Shown: positions 14,344-15,955 of the stretch, in pieces
Layout: every line of letters begins with the position of its first letter
Position numbering within the stretch: the first letter of the stretch is position 1
Source: CAYMRB01 sp964392615
GTDB taxonomy: Bacteria > Planctomycetota > UBA8108
Direction: 5' to 3'
NCBI GenBank assembly: GCA_964392615.1
Contig: CAYMRB010000226.1
Location: forward strand, 1 to 15,955
Length of the DNA stretch: 15,955 nucleotides
Position numbers and translations under genes: made by a program
Notes under the pieces: generated by a model
What the model was told of the DNA's origin: nothing
Database searches by the model: none
What the model saw: the letters and a program-made list of their open reading frames with translations, nothing else

Positions 14344-15837
14344 ATGAGAATCCTCATCATCGCAGTCATCTCGTGCTTGATCTGCGCGCTGAGCCCGCAG
14401 GAAACGTTGGCGCGGCGGAATTGGCAGCAGTTCCGTGGACCCACCGGAACGGGCATTGCGCCTGATTCCAGCGTGTTGCCTTCCAGGTTCGACGAGAACA
14501 AGAACCTGGCGTGGAAATGCGACGTCCCTTTCGGCCACTCCTCTCCCAGCATCTGGGGCGACAGGATCTTTCTGACCGGCATCACCGGAACGGAGCTGGA
14601 GACGATCTGCGTCGACCGCAAGAGCGGCGAGGTTCTCTGGCGGGCGAGCGCGTGGTACGAATTCATCGAGCGGGTTCACCGGACAAACAGCCCCGCTTCC
14701 CCCAGCCCCACCTGCGACGGCGAGCGGGTCTACGTGTACTTCGGCTCGTCGGGCCTGATGTGCTATGACCTGGAGGGCAACGAAGTCTGGCGGCGGGTCA
14801 TGCCCACGCAGCCGAACATGTACGGCACGGCGAGCTCGCTCATCCTCGCAAACGATCTGCTGGTTTTCTGCAACGACAACGAGCGGAGGTCGTACCTCGA
14901 AGCGATCGATCCGGTGACAGGCAAGACGGTCTGGCGCACGGATCGGCCGGAGCTGAAGTACAACTGGACGACGCCGATGTTCTGGAGGAACGACGGTGTC
15001 GATGAGCTGGTGCTCAACGGTCAAGGCGGTTTGCGGGCATACTTGCTGAAGGACGGGACCGAGCGGTGGAGCTTACCTGGGCTGACTCCCGAGCCTTGCG
15101 TCACGCCGGTGTGGCACGACGGTCTCATCTACGTCACCTCGTACAATATGAAGACCAACACCGAGGTGATCGGCCTGCCGGAGTGGAGCGACTTGGTCAA
15201 GGAGCTGGACACGGATGGCGACGGTGAGCTCACGCTGGCGGAGAGCAAGCCGAAGAAGTCGATCCTGTCGCGCGCCGACGCGGACGGTGAGGGGGACCAC
15301 CCGCTGTGGGGATTCCATCGCTTCCTCGACGAAGACCGCAACGGGAAGGTGACCGGTACCGAGTGGCAGAAGATCGTCAGGTGGGTGGGCAGCTTTCCGC
15401 AGCAGAACGCCATCTTGGCCGTGAAGCCGCCGCCGGCCGGAAGCAAGGTTGCGGAGATCGTCTGGAAATACGAGAAGGGCGTGCCCGAAGTTCCCTCGCC
15501 GTTGTATTACGACCGACACGTCTACTCGGTGAAGAACGGTGGCATGATCACCTGCCTCGACAGTAAGACCGGCGAGGAGAGATATCGCTCGAGGCTGGGT
15601 GCCGGGGGGCCGTACTACGCCTCGCTCGTCGCGGGTGACGGAAAGATCTTCGCGTCGTCGGGCCGCGGCGTCGTCACCGTTTTCGAAGCCGGCGCCAGAC
15701 TGAAGATCATTGCCCACAACGACCTGAAGGAACGCATCTCCGCCACGCCGGCGCTGCTAGACGGCCAGGTCCATGTGCGCACCGAGAAGCACCTGTATGC
15801 GTTCGGTACGAGTGCGGCGAGCGCGATTGACGGGTAG
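14344..15837 (+). CDS. Secreted PQQ-type beta-propeller with EF hands
   Basis: A 497-residue exported protein. ATG at 14344 has AGGAG 6 nt upstream and opens a signal peptide (residues 1-23, ending ETLA). The mature protein begins RRNWQQFRGPTGTG, the hallmark of a large planctomycete family of PQQ_2-like (BamB-like) propellers. Blade motifs include SPSIWGDRIFLTG, DRKSGEVLWRASA, YDLEGNEVWRR, DPVTGKTVWRTD and DSKTGEERYRSR. Between blades, residues 289-300 (DTDGDGELTLAE) and 329-340 (DEDRNGKVTGTE) are canonical EF-hand loops with ligands at positions 1, 3, 5 and 12, so calcium should bind there. These proteins are usually annotated as PQQ-binding repeat proteins, but catalytic residues of quinoprotein dehydrogenases are not evident, so a scaffold or binding role in the cell envelope is more likely. 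It lies downstream of the kinase cluster in the same direction. Confidence 0.9.
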   Translation: MRILIIAVISCLICALSPQETLARRNWQQFRGPTGTGIAPDSSVLPSRFDENKNLAWKCDVPFGHSSPSIWGDRIFLTGITGTELETICVDRKSGEVLWRASAWYEFIERVHRTNSPASPSPTCDGERVYVYFGSSGLMCYDLEGNEVWRRVMPTQPNMYGTASSLILANDLLVFCNDNERRSYLEAIDPVTGKTVWRTDRPELKYNWTTPMFWRNDGVDELVLNGQGGLRAYLLKDGTERWSLPGLTPEPCVTPVWHDGLIYVTSYNMKTNTEVIGLPEWSDLVKELDTDGDGELTLAESKPKKSILSRADADGEGDHPLWGFHRFLDEDRNGKVTGTEWQKIVRWVGSFPQQNAILAVKPPPAGSKVAEIVWKYEKGVPEVPSPLYYDRHVYSVKNGGMITCLDSKTGEERYRSRLGAGGPYYASLVAGDGKIFASSGRGVVTVFEAGARLKIIAHNDLKERISATPALLDGQVHVRTEKHLYAFGTSAASAIDG

Positions 15838-15900
15838 ACCGGCCGGACAAACGCCGCGCGGTACTTCGAATCGCGGTCGTGAATCAGATCGGCCGTCCCG

Positions 15901-15955
15901 GGAGTCGGAGTCGGAGTCGGAGTCGGAGTCGGAGTCGGAGTCGGTGTCGGTGTCG
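15901..15955. repeat. GGAGTC hexanucleotide tandem repeat
   Basis: Seven GGAGTC units, then two GGTGTC units, continuing past the window end. On the minus strand the period reads as Asp-Ser and Asp-Thr dipeptides, so it could be the 3' part of a coding repeat entering from the right. No start or end is visible to test this. Confidence 0.85.

Noticed and set aside
14344..15837. PQQ-dependent alcohol dehydrogenase
   Set aside because: The protein lacks the recognisable quinoprotein active-site motifs and cytochrome domain. Its start signature and size fit the non-enzymatic propeller family.
15855..15885. tRNA-like T-loop (TTCGAAT)
   Set aside because: The flanking bases do not form a T stem and no acceptor or anticodon arms are present.

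Overview
The window looks like a scaffolded contig from a high-GC planctomycete, probably a metagenome assembly because a run of 10 N sits at 5436-5445. The lineage call rests on gene content: secreted proteins with type I dockerin repeats and FG-GAP repeats, an ECF sigma factor paired with a giant Ser/Thr kinase carrying TPRs and extracytoplasmic sugar-binding folds, and a secreted PQQ-type beta-propeller starting with the WQQFRGP signature common in that phylum. No rRNA, tRNA, CRISPR array or transposase was recognised, and genus cannot be given.

Layout. 3-245: 3' end of a plus-strand gene for an Ala/Gly/Lys/Asp heptad-repeat protein, followed by a strong intrinsic terminator. 246-924: no convincing protein gene, but a minus-strand terminator, a promoter-like sequence upstream of it (a possible ~300 nt transcript) and a 75-nt dyad. 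925-4056 (-): a 1043-residue secreted protein with Ig-like, FG-GAP, two cohesin-like and one dockerin domain. 4057-4452: divergent intergenic region. 4453-5433 (+): conserved-looking protein of unknown function. 5436-5445: gap. 5447-5653 (+): 3' end of a dockerin protein, then a pair of 53-bp direct repeats and a second short dockerin-like remnant. 5852-6535 (-): small secreted protein with an N-terminal dockerin.

6686-7947 (+): an arsenic operon, an ArsR repressor and the arsenite methyltransferase ArsM overlapping by ATGA. An 18-bp palindrome over the arsR start codon is a candidate self-operator. No arsenic efflux pump or arsenate reductase is in the window, so the local strategy is methylation.

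8091-14213 (+): a signalling cluster. An ECF sigma factor overlaps by 14 nt a 1462-residue kinase with an intact catalytic core, one membrane span, and an extracytoplasmic part made of TPRs, a jelly-roll domain and a C-terminal malectin domain. A membrane-anchored TPR protein follows 215 nt later. Architecture suggests an envelope or carbohydrate signal relayed to the adjacent sigma factor; this is inference. 14344-15837 (+): secreted PQQ-type propeller with two EF hands and its own promoter candidate. The window ends in a GGAGTC hexanucleotide repeat.

The most interesting items are the malectin receptor-like kinase with its sigma factor, the arsR operator and start-site question, the repeat-flanked dockerin fragments, and the possible small RNA upstream of the minus-strand terminator near 422-470.
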